The translations under genes and the position numbers were made by a program. A stretch of DNA of 5,926 bases, taken from positions 1 through 5,926 of the forward strand of contig JBKHJZ010000194.1 in the NCBI GenBank assembly GCA_046537875.1, in the 5' to 3' direction. This document shows positions 1 through 5,926 of this stretch, piece after piece. The number at the start of each line of letters is the position of its first letter. The first letter of the stretch is position 1. The stretch is from JBKHJZ01 sp046537875 (GTDB lineage Bacteria; Actinomycetota; Acidimicrobiia; Acidimicrobiales; VFJN01). The notes under the pieces are model-generated. The model saw nothing but the letters and a program-made list of their open reading frames with translations. It made no database searches and had not been told where the DNA came from.

Positions 1-185
1 GGCAGGCCCACCCGCTCGCCCGCCCCCCGCTGGAGCGTGGCGGCCCGCAGGTCGGCCGGGGCGCGGCGGCGGCCGCCGCCGAGGTCGACGGGCAGCCGCA
101 CCGGGCGGGGGCCGGAGAGGCCCCACCACAGGGCGCCCACCGACGCCACCACCGCCAGCGATCCGAGCACGAGGGGCGTCTCCAT
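1..185 (-). CDS. tadC: N-terminal fragment of TadC-like platform protein (3' end outside window)
   Basis: ATG at 183-185 opens a frame that runs off the left edge after 61 codons (METPLVLGSLAVVASVGALWW ... GAGERVGLP). Residues about 5-23 form a hydrophobic membrane segment. A basic, Gly/Arg-rich stretch follows (GGGRRRAPADLR) and then GAGERVGLP, which resembles the start of the second part of TadC proteins. TadC is the partner of TadB in the inner-membrane platform, and the gene directly after tadB in tad operons is normally tadC, which supports the call. The T2SSF domain itself lies outside the window, so identification rests on position and the N-terminal pattern. The start is bounded by an in-frame TAG three codons upstream. 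Confidence 0.75.
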   Translation of the reverse strand, partial: METPLVLGSLAVVASVGALWWGLSGPRPVRLPVDLGGGRRRAPADLRAATLQRGAGERVGL

Positions 186-199
186 GTCGGTCTACCGAT

Positions 200-204
200 C
201 CTCC
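200..204 (-). promoter_or_regulatory. Possible ribosome binding site of tadC
   Basis: GGAGG is read on the minus strand, 14 nt before the tadC ATG, which is longer than usual. An in-frame TAG three codons before the ATG rules out a nearer upstream start. The 35-nt gap between genes (186-220) holds nothing else recognisable. Confidence 0.4.
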
Positions 205-220
205 AGCCGTGCGGTCTCCG

Positions 221-2146
221 TCAGTACTCCAGGCGGATGAGGCGGTGCATCCACACCCAGCCCAGCAGCAGCATCCCGGCGCCCACCCCGAGCAGCACCA
301 GCCCGAACCCGGAGGTCAGGTCCGCCAGGTAGTCGGGGTTGAGCGCCGCCATCGCCAGCATCAGCAGGGGCGGCAGCGCGGTGAGCACATAGGCCGACAT
401 GCGGCCCTCGGCGGTGAGGGCCCGCATCTGCCGGACCAGGCGCTGCCGCTCGCGGATGGTGCCGCCCACCCTGTCGAGCACCATGGCGAGGTCGCCGCCG
501 ACCTCACGGTTGATGTCGATGGCCCCCACCACCCAGTCGAAGTCGTCGCTCCGCATGCGGCCGGCCAGCGCGTGGAGGGCGGCGCCGGGGTCGCGGCCCA
601 CCCGGATCTCCAGCAGCACCCGGCCGAACTCAGAGCGGGCCGGCTCGGGGGCCTCGCGCGCCAGGCTGTCCAACCCCTGCAGCAGCCCGTAACCCGCCCG
701 GAGCGAGCTGGTGAGCAGCTGCAGGGTGTCGGGGAGCTGGTCGCCGAACCGCTCCCGGCGCCGCCGCCCCATGCGGCCGACGATCACCCAGGCGCCGAGC
801 GGCACCAGCACCAGCGCCGCGACCAACCCGAGCGGGCCGGCGACCACCACCCCCAGCAGGGCGGCGATCAGGGTCACGGCCGCGACGATCACGACGAACT
901 CGCCGGGGCGGAGCGAGATGTCGGCGATCTCCAGCGCGGCCGCCAGGCCCTGGCGGCGGCCCCGCCGCTCGAGGAAGGCGTCGGCCGCCGACGCGACCCG
1001 CTCCGACACCTCCGACGCGCTCGGAGCCCGCCTCTGTGGCTCGCCGAGGCCCCGGCCGCGCAGCCCCAACCTCGCGAGCCGGGAGCGGCGGTCGTCGGGC
1101 ACCAGCACCAGGCCGAGCAGTACCAGCGCGACGAACATGGCGGCCGCGCCGGCGGTGAGGCCCCACCGGCCGAGCACCCCCTCCCCGTCGCTCGCCGCTC
1201 GCGGCGCGGGCTCCCCCGGGGTCGCGTCGGGGGCCGGGGCGGGCGGCATCTCGACCCGGTGCGAGTCACTGATGACCCCGGCCCCGGTGTCGACCCGCAC
1301 GGTCAGGTCCACCGGCCCGTGCGCGTCGCTGGTGTAGGCGATGCGGTACCGGTTCACCAGGGCGCTCGCGGTGGCCCGGTAGACGTCGGCCAGGGCCGCC
1401 GGGTCGGCGGACGACACCGTGCCGCCTCCGGCGGCGGCCAGCTCGTCGAGAGCCACCCGGTTGCTCTCGGGCGTCACCAGGTCGATCACGTTCACCCGGA
1501 GCCCGTCGACCGCCAGCACCGCGTCGTCGAGCGTGGCGCCGCTGACCGTGTCGCCGCCGTCGGACAGCAGCACGATCGCCCGGTCGCTCGCACGCGGCGA
1601 GAACTGCGAGGCCGCGTGGGTCACCGCGTCGTAGAGCGCGGTCTCGCCGGCGGCGGCGAGGGACCCGATCTGGGTGGCGACGTGGGTGCGGTCGGGCGTG
1701 GGGGACGTGAGCAGGGTGGGCGACGGGCCGAAGCTCACCACCCCGATGCGCACCTCGGGCGGCATGGCGGCCACGAACGCCGCCGCGGCCTGCCGAGCGG
1801 CGTCCAGCGGCGGGCCCTCCATGCTGCCCGAGGTGTCGAACACGAGCATCACCTCGAGGTTGGTGGTCGGCAGCCGCTCGACCCCCACGTCGACCGGGCT
1901 GCCGTCCTCCAGCACCTCGAACGCCTGCGGCGGGTAGCCGACGCCCTCCAGGCCGCCGGGCACGGTGACCACCGCGGTGACCTCGGGGTGGGACTCGACG
2001 TCGACCGGCCCGATCTCCACCGTCGCCCGCTCCTGCGCGCCGGCGGGACCGCCCGAGCGCACGACGCCTGCCAGGCCCGAGAGGGCGACGAGGGCCGCCA
2101 CGCAGGCCACGAGGCCCCTGGTCGGGAGCGGGCGCCGTGCCATCAC
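221..2146 (-). CDS. tadB: VWA domain-TadB (T2SSF) fusion, pilus platform protein
   Basis: One uninterrupted frame of 641 residues joins two parts. A signal-type segment (about 12-29, possible cleavage after AGA at 35-37) is followed by a beta-rich stretch (41-95) and a von Willebrand factor A domain (about 97-265). The MIDAS metal site is complete: DTSGS (104-108), Thr169 in GETALYD, and Asp196 in LLSDGGD. A Pro/Ala-rich linker (about 300-320) leads to a membrane segment (about 329-349) followed by DDRRSRLARLGLRGR, whose positive charge points inside. Then comes a TadB-like part: two hydrophobic segments (about 417-436, 438-457), a cytoplasmic T2SSF domain (GDQLPDTLQLLTSSLRAGY at 468-486; DINREVGGDLAMVLD at 544-558) and two closing membrane segments (about 586-602, 614-632). 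TadB alone is usually roughly 300 residues. TadB forms the membrane platform with TadC, which follows 35 nt downstream. VWA domains usually bind protein ligands through a divalent metal; what this one binds is unknown. GTG is preferred over the adjacent ATG by ribosome-binding-site spacing. Confidence 0.93.
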   Translation of the reverse strand: MMARRPLPTRGLVACVAALVALSGLAGVVRSGGPAGAQERATVEIGPVDVESHPEVTAVVTVPGGLEGVGYPPQAFEVLEDGSPVDVGVERLPTTNLEVMLVFDTSGSMEGPPLDAARQAAAAFVAAMPPEVRIGVVSFGPSPTLLTSPTPDRTHVATQIGSLAAAGETALYDAVTHAASQFSPRASDRAIVLLSDGGDTVSGATLDDAVLAVDGLRVNVIDLVTPESNRVALDELAAAGGGTVSSADPAALADVYRATASALVNRYRIAYTSDAHGPVDLTVRVDTGAGVISDSHRVEMPPAPAPDATPGEPAPRAASDGEGVLGRWGLTAGAAAMFVALVLLGLVLVPDDRRSRLARLGLRGRGLGEPQRRAPSASEVSERVASAADAFLERRGRRQGLAAALEIADISLRPGEFVVIVAAVTLIAALLGVVVAGPLGLVAALVLVPLGAWVIVGRMGRRRRERFGDQLPDTLQLLTSSLRAGYGLLQGLDSLAREAPEPARSEFGRVLLEIRVGRDPGAALHALAGRMRSDDFDWVVGAIDINREVGGDLAMVLDRVGGTIRERQRLVRQMRALTAEGRMSAYVLTALPPLLMLAMAALNPDYLADLTSGFGLVLLGVGAGMLLLGWVWMHRLIRLEY

Positions 2147-2153
2147 GACGCGC

Positions 2154-2161
2154 TCACCCCC
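2154..2161 (-). promoter_or_regulatory. Ribosome binding site of the VWA-TadB gene, containing the cpaF stop
   Basis: GGGGGTGA is read on the minus strand, 7 nt before GTG (2144-2146) and 10 nt before the adjoining ATG (2141-2143). Its TGA is the cpaF stop. The spacing favours the GTG start. Confidence 0.6.
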
Positions 2162-3584
2162 GCAGCCCGCCGGCGAAGGGGTCGCGCCCGCCGAACAGCG
2201 CGGCGTCGGCGAAGATCTCGGCCGGGAGCGGGATGCCCTGGTCAGCCAGGAGCTCCGAGAAGCCCGGGCGGATCCCGGTGGGCCGCAGCTCGCCCAGGAA
2301 CCGGCCGTCGGGTCCGTAGCCCGCCGAGTAGTCGGTGGCGTAGATGTCGGACAGCGTGATCACGTCGCCCTCCATGCCCACCACCTCGGAGACCTGCGTC
2401 ACCCGCCGGCTCCCGTCGCGGAAGCGGTGGAGGTGCACGATCACGTCGAGGGCCGAGGCCACCTGCTCGCGGATCGCCCGGCTGGGCAGCTCGAGCCCGG
2501 CCATCAACACCATCGTCTCGAGGCGGGCGAGCGCGTCGCGCGGCGAGTTGGCGTGGATGGTCGAGAGCGAGCCGTCGTGGCCGGTGTTCATCGCCTGGAG
2601 CATGTCGAGCGCCTCGGCGCCCCGGACCTCGCCGACGATGATCCGGTCGGGCCGCATGCGCAGGGAGTTGCGGACCAGGTCGCGGATCGTCACCTCGCCG
2701 CGGCCCTCCATGTTGGGCGGGCGGCTCTCGAGCCGGACCACGTGGTCCTGCCGGAGCTGGAGCTCCACCGCGTCCTCGATGGTGACGATCCGCTCGCTGG
2801 CCGGCACGAACGACGAGAGCACGTTGAGCAGCGTGGTCTTGCCGGTGCCAGTGCCCCCGGAGATCAGCACGCTCAGGCCGCCCCGGACGCAGGCCGCGAG
2901 CAGCTCGACCATCGCCGGGGTGAACGTCGACAGCCGCAGCAGGTCGTCGACCGTGAGGGGATCGCGGGAGAACTTGCGGATGGTCAGCGCCGGCCCGTCC
3001 ACCGCCAGCGGGGGGATCACCGCGTTGACCCGCGATCCGTCCGGCAGCCGGGCGTCGACCATGGGCGACGACTCGTCGATGCGGCGCCCGAGGGGGGCGA
3101 CGATCCGCTCGATCACCCGGCGGAGGTGGTCGCCCGACACGAACCGGGCGTCGGTCCGCTCGATCACGCCGTCGCGCTCGACGTAGATCGGGTCGATCGA
3201 GTTGACCATCACCTCGGACACCCCGGGGTCGGCCAGGAAGCGCTCGACCGGGCCGAGGCCGATCACGTCGTGCACGGTCTCCTCGACCAGCCGCTGGCGC
3301 TCGGCCACCGACAGCGGGACGGCGCTCTCGGCCATCAGCTCGGTGATCTCCCGGGCGACGTACGAGTGGAGCTGCTCCTCGGTGAGCGTGGCGTCGAACA
3401 GCCGCACCCCGAGGCGGGCGAACAGCGCCTCGTGGGCCCGGCTCTTCAGCTCGGCGAGCGCGTCGGTGGCGGCCGGTGGGGCCTGCGGCATCCGGGACGC
3501 GGCGCTCACCCCGGGCACCGTGGTGCCCGGCGCCGGGTAGGCGCCGCCCTGCTGCTGCTCGCGCAGCCGGTCCGACAGCTTCAC
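2154..3584 (-). CDS. cpaF: CpaF/TadA pilus assembly ATPase (secretion ATPase superfamily)
   Basis: This 476-residue cytoplasmic hexameric ATPase powers Flp pilus assembly by acting on the TadB/TadC membrane platform. The N-terminus (about 1-40) is Pro/Ala/Gly-rich and variable. A helical region at about 41-108 holds the usual HDVIGLGPVERFLAD segment. The N-terminal ATPase domain spans about 110-210 (VSEVMVNSIDPIYVERDG; RIDESSPMVDARLPDGSRVN). The catalytic domain has Walker A GGTGTGKT (243-250), an Asp box RIVTIEDAVEL (265-275), Walker B IIVGEVRG (315-322) and a His box TGHDGSLSTIHANSPRDA (334-351). All key residues of an active enzyme are present. The C-terminus (about 405-476) looks typical of CpaF. 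The GTG start is fixed by AGGAGGTGA four bases upstream. The stop lies 7 nt before the next gene and forms part of its ribosome binding site. It could only be confused with other members of the same ATPase family; context makes it the Tad one. Confidence 0.97.
   Translation of the reverse strand: MKLSDRLREQQQGGAYPAPGTTVPGVSAASRMPQAPPAATDALAELKSRAHEALFARLGVRLFDATLTEEQLHSYVAREITELMAESAVPLSVAERQRLVEETVHDVIGLGPVERFLADPGVSEVMVNSIDPIYVERDGVIERTDARFVSGDHLRRVIERIVAPLGRRIDESSPMVDARLPDGSRVNAVIPPLAVDGPALTIRKFSRDPLTVDDLLRLSTFTPAMVELLAACVRGGLSVLISGGTGTGKTTLLNVLSSFVPASERIVTIEDAVELQLRQDHVVRLESRPPNMEGRGEVTIRDLVRNSLRMRPDRIIVGEVRGAEALDMLQAMNTGHDGSLSTIHANSPRDALARLETMVLMAGLELPSRAIREQVASALDVIVHLHRFRDGSRRVTQVSEVVGMEGDVITLSDIYATDYSAGYGPDGRFLGELRPTGIRPGFSELLADQGIPLPAEIFADAALFGGRDPFAGGLRG
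3511..3530. repeat. Perfect inverted repeat near the 5' end of cpaF
   Basis: CCGGGCACC and GGTGCCCGG form 9-nt arms around a 2-nt centre. The repeat lies about 55-75 nt into the cpaF coding region and encodes PGTTVPG in the disordered N-terminal part. It could form a stable DNA or mRNA structure, but in sequence this GC-rich it may be chance. Confidence 0.5.
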
Positions 3585-3588
3585 CTGC

Positions 3589-3597
3589 TCACCTCCT
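3589..3597 (-). promoter_or_regulatory. Strong ribosome binding site of cpaF, containing the cpaE stop
   Basis: AGGAGGTGA is read on the minus strand, a near-perfect complement to the 3' end of 16S rRNA. Its last three bases are the cpaE stop codon. Four bases (GCAG) separate it from the GTG at 3582-3584, which fixes GTG as the start of cpaF. Confidence 0.85.
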
Positions 3598-4929
3598 CAG
3601 CCGCCGGAACCATGCGCCCGGCTCGAACGTCCCCCGGTCCTGGTCGCGGTCCGGGGCGTGGTCGCCCGGCACGAACCGCAGCGCCAGGTTGGTCAGCTCG
3701 CGGGCCACGGCTGACGCGGGGTCGTCCAGCACCAGCGGGCGTCCCTGGTTCATCGACAGGGGGACCGTGCGCGAGCTGGGCACGGCGGCATCGACGGTGA
3801 TGCCGAGGGCCGCCTCGACGTCGGCCGGCTCGATCCCGACGCGGGCGTCGGAGCGGTTGAGGACGAAGTGGCGCGCCGGGCTCGAGAGTCCCAGCCGGTC
3901 GAACGCCTCGATCTCCTTGCCCAGGTTGCGGACGCTCGACACGTCGAGGGTCGACACGAACACCACGTCGGTCGCCCGCTCGAGCACGGCGAGCGTCCTC
4001 TCGTCGAGCCCGGCCGGCGTGTCGACCACCACGCAGGCGAAGTCCTTCTCGAGTAGCTCGATCACCCGACCGGCCTGCTGGTCGGTGACCGCCTCGCCCT
4101 CGTCGGGCGAGTCGGCGCCGCAGAGCACGAAGGCACCGGACGGTTCGTGGGGTGTGAGGAACACCTTGAGGGTGGTGGCGTCGAGCCCCGACGCCAGGGC
4201 GAGCTGGCCGAGCGTGTGCTCGGGCACCAGCCCGAACGCCGAGGCCGAGTCGCCGAACTGCACGTCGAAGTCCACCAGCGCCACCGGTCCCTCGGCCACT
4301 CCCGCCAGCGCGGCGGTGAGGTTGGAGGCCACCATCGTCTTGCCCGACCCGCCCTTGGGCGAGAGCACCACGACCACCCGGGCGGTCGGCGGCCCCGCCG
4401 CCGGTGCGCTCTCCCGGAGGTCGCGGAGCTGGGCCGCCCGCTCGACGGCCCGGACCATGGCCTGCCCCAGCTCGGCTGCACCGCCGTGCGGATCGACCAC
4501 GTCGCGCACCCCGCACCGCAGGGCATCGCGCCAGACCTCCGGCCACGGCGCGGCCAGCAGCACCACGTTCATGTGGGCGTGGGCGCGGTCGATGGCGGCG
4601 GCGATCCCGAACGCCACGTGGAGTGGCACGTCGTCGCCGATGCACACCACCCCCGCGTCGGCCGCGGCCAGCTCGGCGGCGATCTGCTCCGGCTCGACCG
4701 GCGCCTCGCCCTCGCCCCAGCGGTGCAGGCCGACCCGCGAGCCGTCGCCGGCCACCGCCCGGACCAGCTCGCCGAGCTCGGCCCGGCCGCTCACCACCAC
4801 CACCGGCACGGGGCCCGAGCCCGTGTATCGAGGCGAGGGGCCGGCCCCGCCCGACGCCGGCGAGGACGAAGCCCCGTTCCCGGCCGGGGGTGCCTGGTGG
4901 GTGTCCTGCGCCCTCGGGTCCATCGTCAT
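3589..4929 (-). CDS. cpaE: CpaE/TadZ-like MinD-family ATPase with pseudo-receiver domain
   Basis: This protein of 446 residues is the CpaE/TadZ component, which in studied Tad systems localises the assembly machine to a site in the cell. Residues 1-39 are rich in Pro, Gly, Ser and Ala and probably disordered. Residues 41-170 resemble a response-regulator receiver fold (VPVVVVSG, GVVCIGDD, NVVLLAAPW, GVRDVVDP). The lysine expected before the conserved proline is an aspartate (D146-P147), so normal phosphorylation is unlikely. The ATPase domain starts at about 184: deviant Walker A KGGSGKT (192-198), Walker A' VALVDFDVQFGD (216-227) and Walker B CVVVDTP (299-305), followed by the VFVSTLDVSSVRN and VLNRSD motifs usual in CpaE. 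The start ATG overlaps the cpaB stop (ATGA) and has no clear ribosome binding site, so it probably depends on translational coupling. A second in-frame ATG lies two codons downstream. The stop TGA is part of the cpaF ribosome binding site. Confidence 0.92.
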   Translation of the reverse strand: MTMDPRAQDTHQAPPAGNGASSSPASGGAGPSPRYTGSGPVPVVVVSGRAELGELVRAVAGDGSRVGLHRWGEGEAPVEPEQIAAELAAADAGVVCIGDDVPLHVAFGIAAAIDRAHAHMNVVLLAAPWPEVWRDALRCGVRDVVDPHGGAAELGQAMVRAVERAAQLRDLRESAPAAGPPTARVVVVLSPKGGSGKTMVASNLTAALAGVAEGPVALVDFDVQFGDSASAFGLVPEHTLGQLALASGLDATTLKVFLTPHEPSGAFVLCGADSPDEGEAVTDQQAGRVIELLEKDFACVVVDTPAGLDERTLAVLERATDVVFVSTLDVSSVRNLGKEIEAFDRLGLSSPARHFVLNRSDARVGIEPADVEAALGITVDAAVPSSRTVPLSMNQGRPLVLDDPASAVARELTNLALRFVPGDHAPDRDQDRGTFEPGAWFRRLRR

Positions 4930-5765
4930 CCGGCCGGGCTCTGGCCCAGGGCCTCGCGGGGAGCGCCGATGGCCTCGGGCAGGGTGACGATGCGGGTGCC
5001 GCTCTCGTCGGCGTCGGGCCCCTCGGCGGTGAGCCAGATGTGGCCGAACTCGGCGGCGAACACCACCCGCTCGACCTCGGGCGCGGTGAGCGCGAGCGTG
5101 ACGATCAGCCGGTTCTGTGGCGCCCGGTCGACCTCCTCGCCGTCGTTGCCGTCGCCGTTCTCATCGTCGTCGCCGTCGTCACCTCGGCTGCTGGGCACCA
5201 CGGCGTCACTCGCGGTCTCGGTCTCGTTCGGGTCGAACTGCACGCTGGTGACCACCACCTTGTGCAGGATCATGTGGGTCATGTTCGAGGTCTCGCTACC
5301 GCCCCCGCGCTTGAACGGATCGAACGACAGCACCACACCGACGGTGTCGCCGGCCCGGAGCGTGCCCCCCACCGCCCGCTCGGGCTCGAGCGCGACCGAC
5401 AGCTCCTGGCGGCCCTCGGGCACCCGGGCGCGGGCGAGGTCCGCGGGGTCGACCAACCGGCTGCGCAGCAGTTGCTCGCCCGGCCGGAGGTCGACACCGG
5501 CCAGCAGGTCGGCGTCCAGGTCCGACAGGTCGGTGACCGCGTCCTCGGCCCGGACCTTGGCCGGGACCTCCTCGCGCTTCACCGCGCCGCGGACCAGCTC
5601 GAGCGAGGCGCCCTTGGGCACCGGGCCGTCGAGGACGTAGACCTCGACCAGCCGCTCGCCGGCCACGGCCCGGTCCTTCGCCGAGCGCACGTAGCCGACC
5701 AGGGCCAGCGTGCCCACCGCGGCCAGCACCACGGCCGCGACGATGCCGATGATCTTGCGTCGCAT
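4926..5765 (-). CDS. cpaB: Flp pilus assembly protein CpaB/RcpC (SAF domain)
   Basis: This is a membrane-anchored component of the Tad pilus machine. A short basic start (MRRK) is followed by one hydrophobic segment at about residues 5-26, so most of the protein should lie outside the cytoplasmic membrane. A SAF-like domain follows at about 39-105, with the typical VPKGASL and DLRPGEQLL motifs. The RcpC/CpaB domain runs from about 115 to 260 and includes the VGGTLRAGDTVGVV motif characteristic of the family. Between its strands lies an Asp/Glu/Asn/Gly-rich insert at about 194-213 (RGDDGDDDENGDGND and on). The length of 279 residues is normal for the family. An in-frame GTG directly precedes the ATG and would add one residue; GGAAGG six bases upstream favours the ATG. 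The stop overlaps the cpaE start as ATGA, so the two are probably translated together. In diderm bacteria CpaB works with a secretin; its role in bacteria without an outer membrane is less clear. Family assignment is secure. Confidence 0.93.
   Translation of the reverse strand: MRRKIIGIVAAVVLAAVGTLALVGYVRSAKDRAVAGERLVEVYVLDGPVPKGASLELVRGAVKREEVPAKVRAEDAVTDLSDLDADLLAGVDLRPGEQLLRSRLVDPADLARARVPEGRQELSVALEPERAVGGTLRAGDTVGVVLSFDPFKRGGGSETSNMTHMILHKVVVTSVQFDPNETETASDAVVPSSRGDDGDDDENGDGNDGEEVDRAPQNRLIVTLALTAPEVERVVFAAEFGHIWLTAEGPDADESGTRIVTLPEAIGAPREALGQSPAG
5127..5186 (-). repeat. Acidic low-complexity GAC/GGC codon run within cpaB
   Basis: The coding strand has an imperfect run of GAC, GGC, GAT and AAC triplets; on the plus strand it reads as repeated GTC/GCC. 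It encodes a stretch of about 20 residues made almost only of Asp, Glu, Asn and Gly. Such triplet runs can change in length by slippage without breaking frame. It sits between the VVVTSVQF strand and the NRLIVTLAL strand of the RcpC domain, so it is probably a surface loop. Confidence 0.6.
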
Positions 5766-5771
5766 CACGTC

Positions 5772-5777
5772 CCTTCC
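5772..5777 (-). promoter_or_regulatory. Ribosome binding site of cpaB
   Basis: GGAAGG is read on the minus strand. It lies 3 nt before a GTG (5766-5768) and 6 nt before the adjacent in-frame ATG (5763-5765). The spacing favours the ATG as the start of CpaB. Confidence 0.6.
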
Positions 5778-5787
5778 GCCGAGCGGG

Positions 5788-5926
5788 TCAACCGATCATC
5801 TTCACGATCCGGGCACCGAAGTCGTGCTCGCCGAACTCGTCCCCCGGCACCGTCACCTCGGTGAACTCCCCGTAGATGCACGACTGGCTGCGGTCGCAGC
5901 GCTCGACCCCATCGCTCCACCAGCGG
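5788..5926 (-). CDS. C-terminal fragment of a probable TadE/TadG-like pilus assembly protein (5' end outside window)
   Basis: An open frame enters from the right edge of the window and ends at TGA (5788-5790), giving 45 residues that begin RWWSDGVERCDRS and end ARIVKMIG. The fragment has two cysteines six residues apart (CDRSQSC), then a predicted beta-rich tail with Tyr-Gly, a Thr-Val-Pro-Gly turn and a hydrophobic end. Its stop lies 22 nt before the CpaB ATG, so it is very likely in the same operon. In actinobacterial tad loci the gene just before cpaB is often a TadE- or TadG-like protein, a membrane-anchored pseudopilin or assembly factor. The tail looks like the end of such a protein, but this rests on position and general resemblance only. 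No signal or membrane segment can be judged because the N-terminus is missing. That it is coding is fairly sure; the family is tentative. Confidence 0.6.
   Translation of the reverse strand, partial: RWWSDGVERCDRSQSCIYGEFTEVTVPGDEFGEHDFGARIVKMIG

Noticed and set aside
186..220. Promoter or terminator between VWA-TadB and tadC
   Set aside because: The 35-nt gap shows no hairpin followed by T residues and no -10/-35 pattern, so the genes are probably co-transcribed.
221..2146. VWA-TadB as a frameshift or missed stop joining two genes
   Set aside because: The frame is continuous, and the linker, membrane segment and positively charged stretch between the domains make a coherent topology. An internal start giving a separate TadB cannot be fully excluded.
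209..3800. Very long plus-strand open frames (209-2359 and 1965-3800)
   Set aside because: They lie antisense to well-recognised tad genes, overlap each other, and encode His/Arg/Gly/Pro-rich text without domains. They arise because stop codons are rare in GC-rich DNA.
3581..4645. Minus-strand frame of 354 codons inside cpaE
   Set aside because: It is a shifted frame of the same DNA, Arg/Gly/Ala-rich, while the cpaE frame carries every ATPase motif.
5766..5787. Promoter upstream of cpaB
   Set aside because: The gap is only about 20 nt, is GC-rich and holds just the ribosome binding site.
3476..5864. Long plus-strand frames opposite cpaE and cpaB (3476-4987, 4147-5640, 4404-5864)
   Set aside because: They are Ser/Arg/Pro- or His/Arg-rich, overlap one another in different frames and have no recognisable motif; they are mirror frames of the minus-strand genes.

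Overview
This window is an internal piece of a tad (tight adherence, Flp-type) pilus operon. All real genes are on the minus strand, so transcription runs from high to low coordinates. The very high G+C content, GTG starts, strong GC bias at third codon positions and monoderm-style Tad gene set suggest an actinobacterium. The gene style is compatible with Acidimicrobiia, but that rank is a guess.

In transcription order the layout is: the last 45 codons of an upstream gene, probably a TadE/TadG-like pseudopilin or assembly protein (5788-5926, cut by the window edge); cpaB/rcpC (4926-5765); cpaE/tadZ (3589-4929); cpaF/tadA (2154-3584); a long gene that fuses a secreted von Willebrand factor A (VWA) domain to a TadB-type platform protein (221-2146); and the first 61 codons of tadC (1-185, cut by the window edge). 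The genes are almost contiguous. Junctions are a 22-nt gap, a 4-nt ATGA overlap, a 4-nt gap, a 7-nt gap and a 35-nt gap. No promoter, terminator, RNA gene, mobile element or CRISPR is visible, and no stretch over 300 nt lacks a gene.

The genes fit together as one machine. CpaF is the cytoplasmic hexameric ATPase that drives pilus assembly. CpaE/TadZ is a MinD-like ATPase thought to place the machine in the cell. The TadB part of the fusion and TadC form the inner-membrane platform. CpaB is a membrane-anchored SAF-domain protein on the outer face. The prepilin, the prepilin peptidase and the major TadE/G proteins must lie outside the window.

The most notable point is the VWA-TadB fusion. It has an intact metal-binding (MIDAS) motif on the predicted outer side of the membrane, joined in one reading frame to the motor platform. 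Second is a strongly acidic Asp/Gly/Asn insert in CpaB, also predicted to be outside the membrane. No wholly unknown system is visible; the window is a recognisable Tad locus with these variations.
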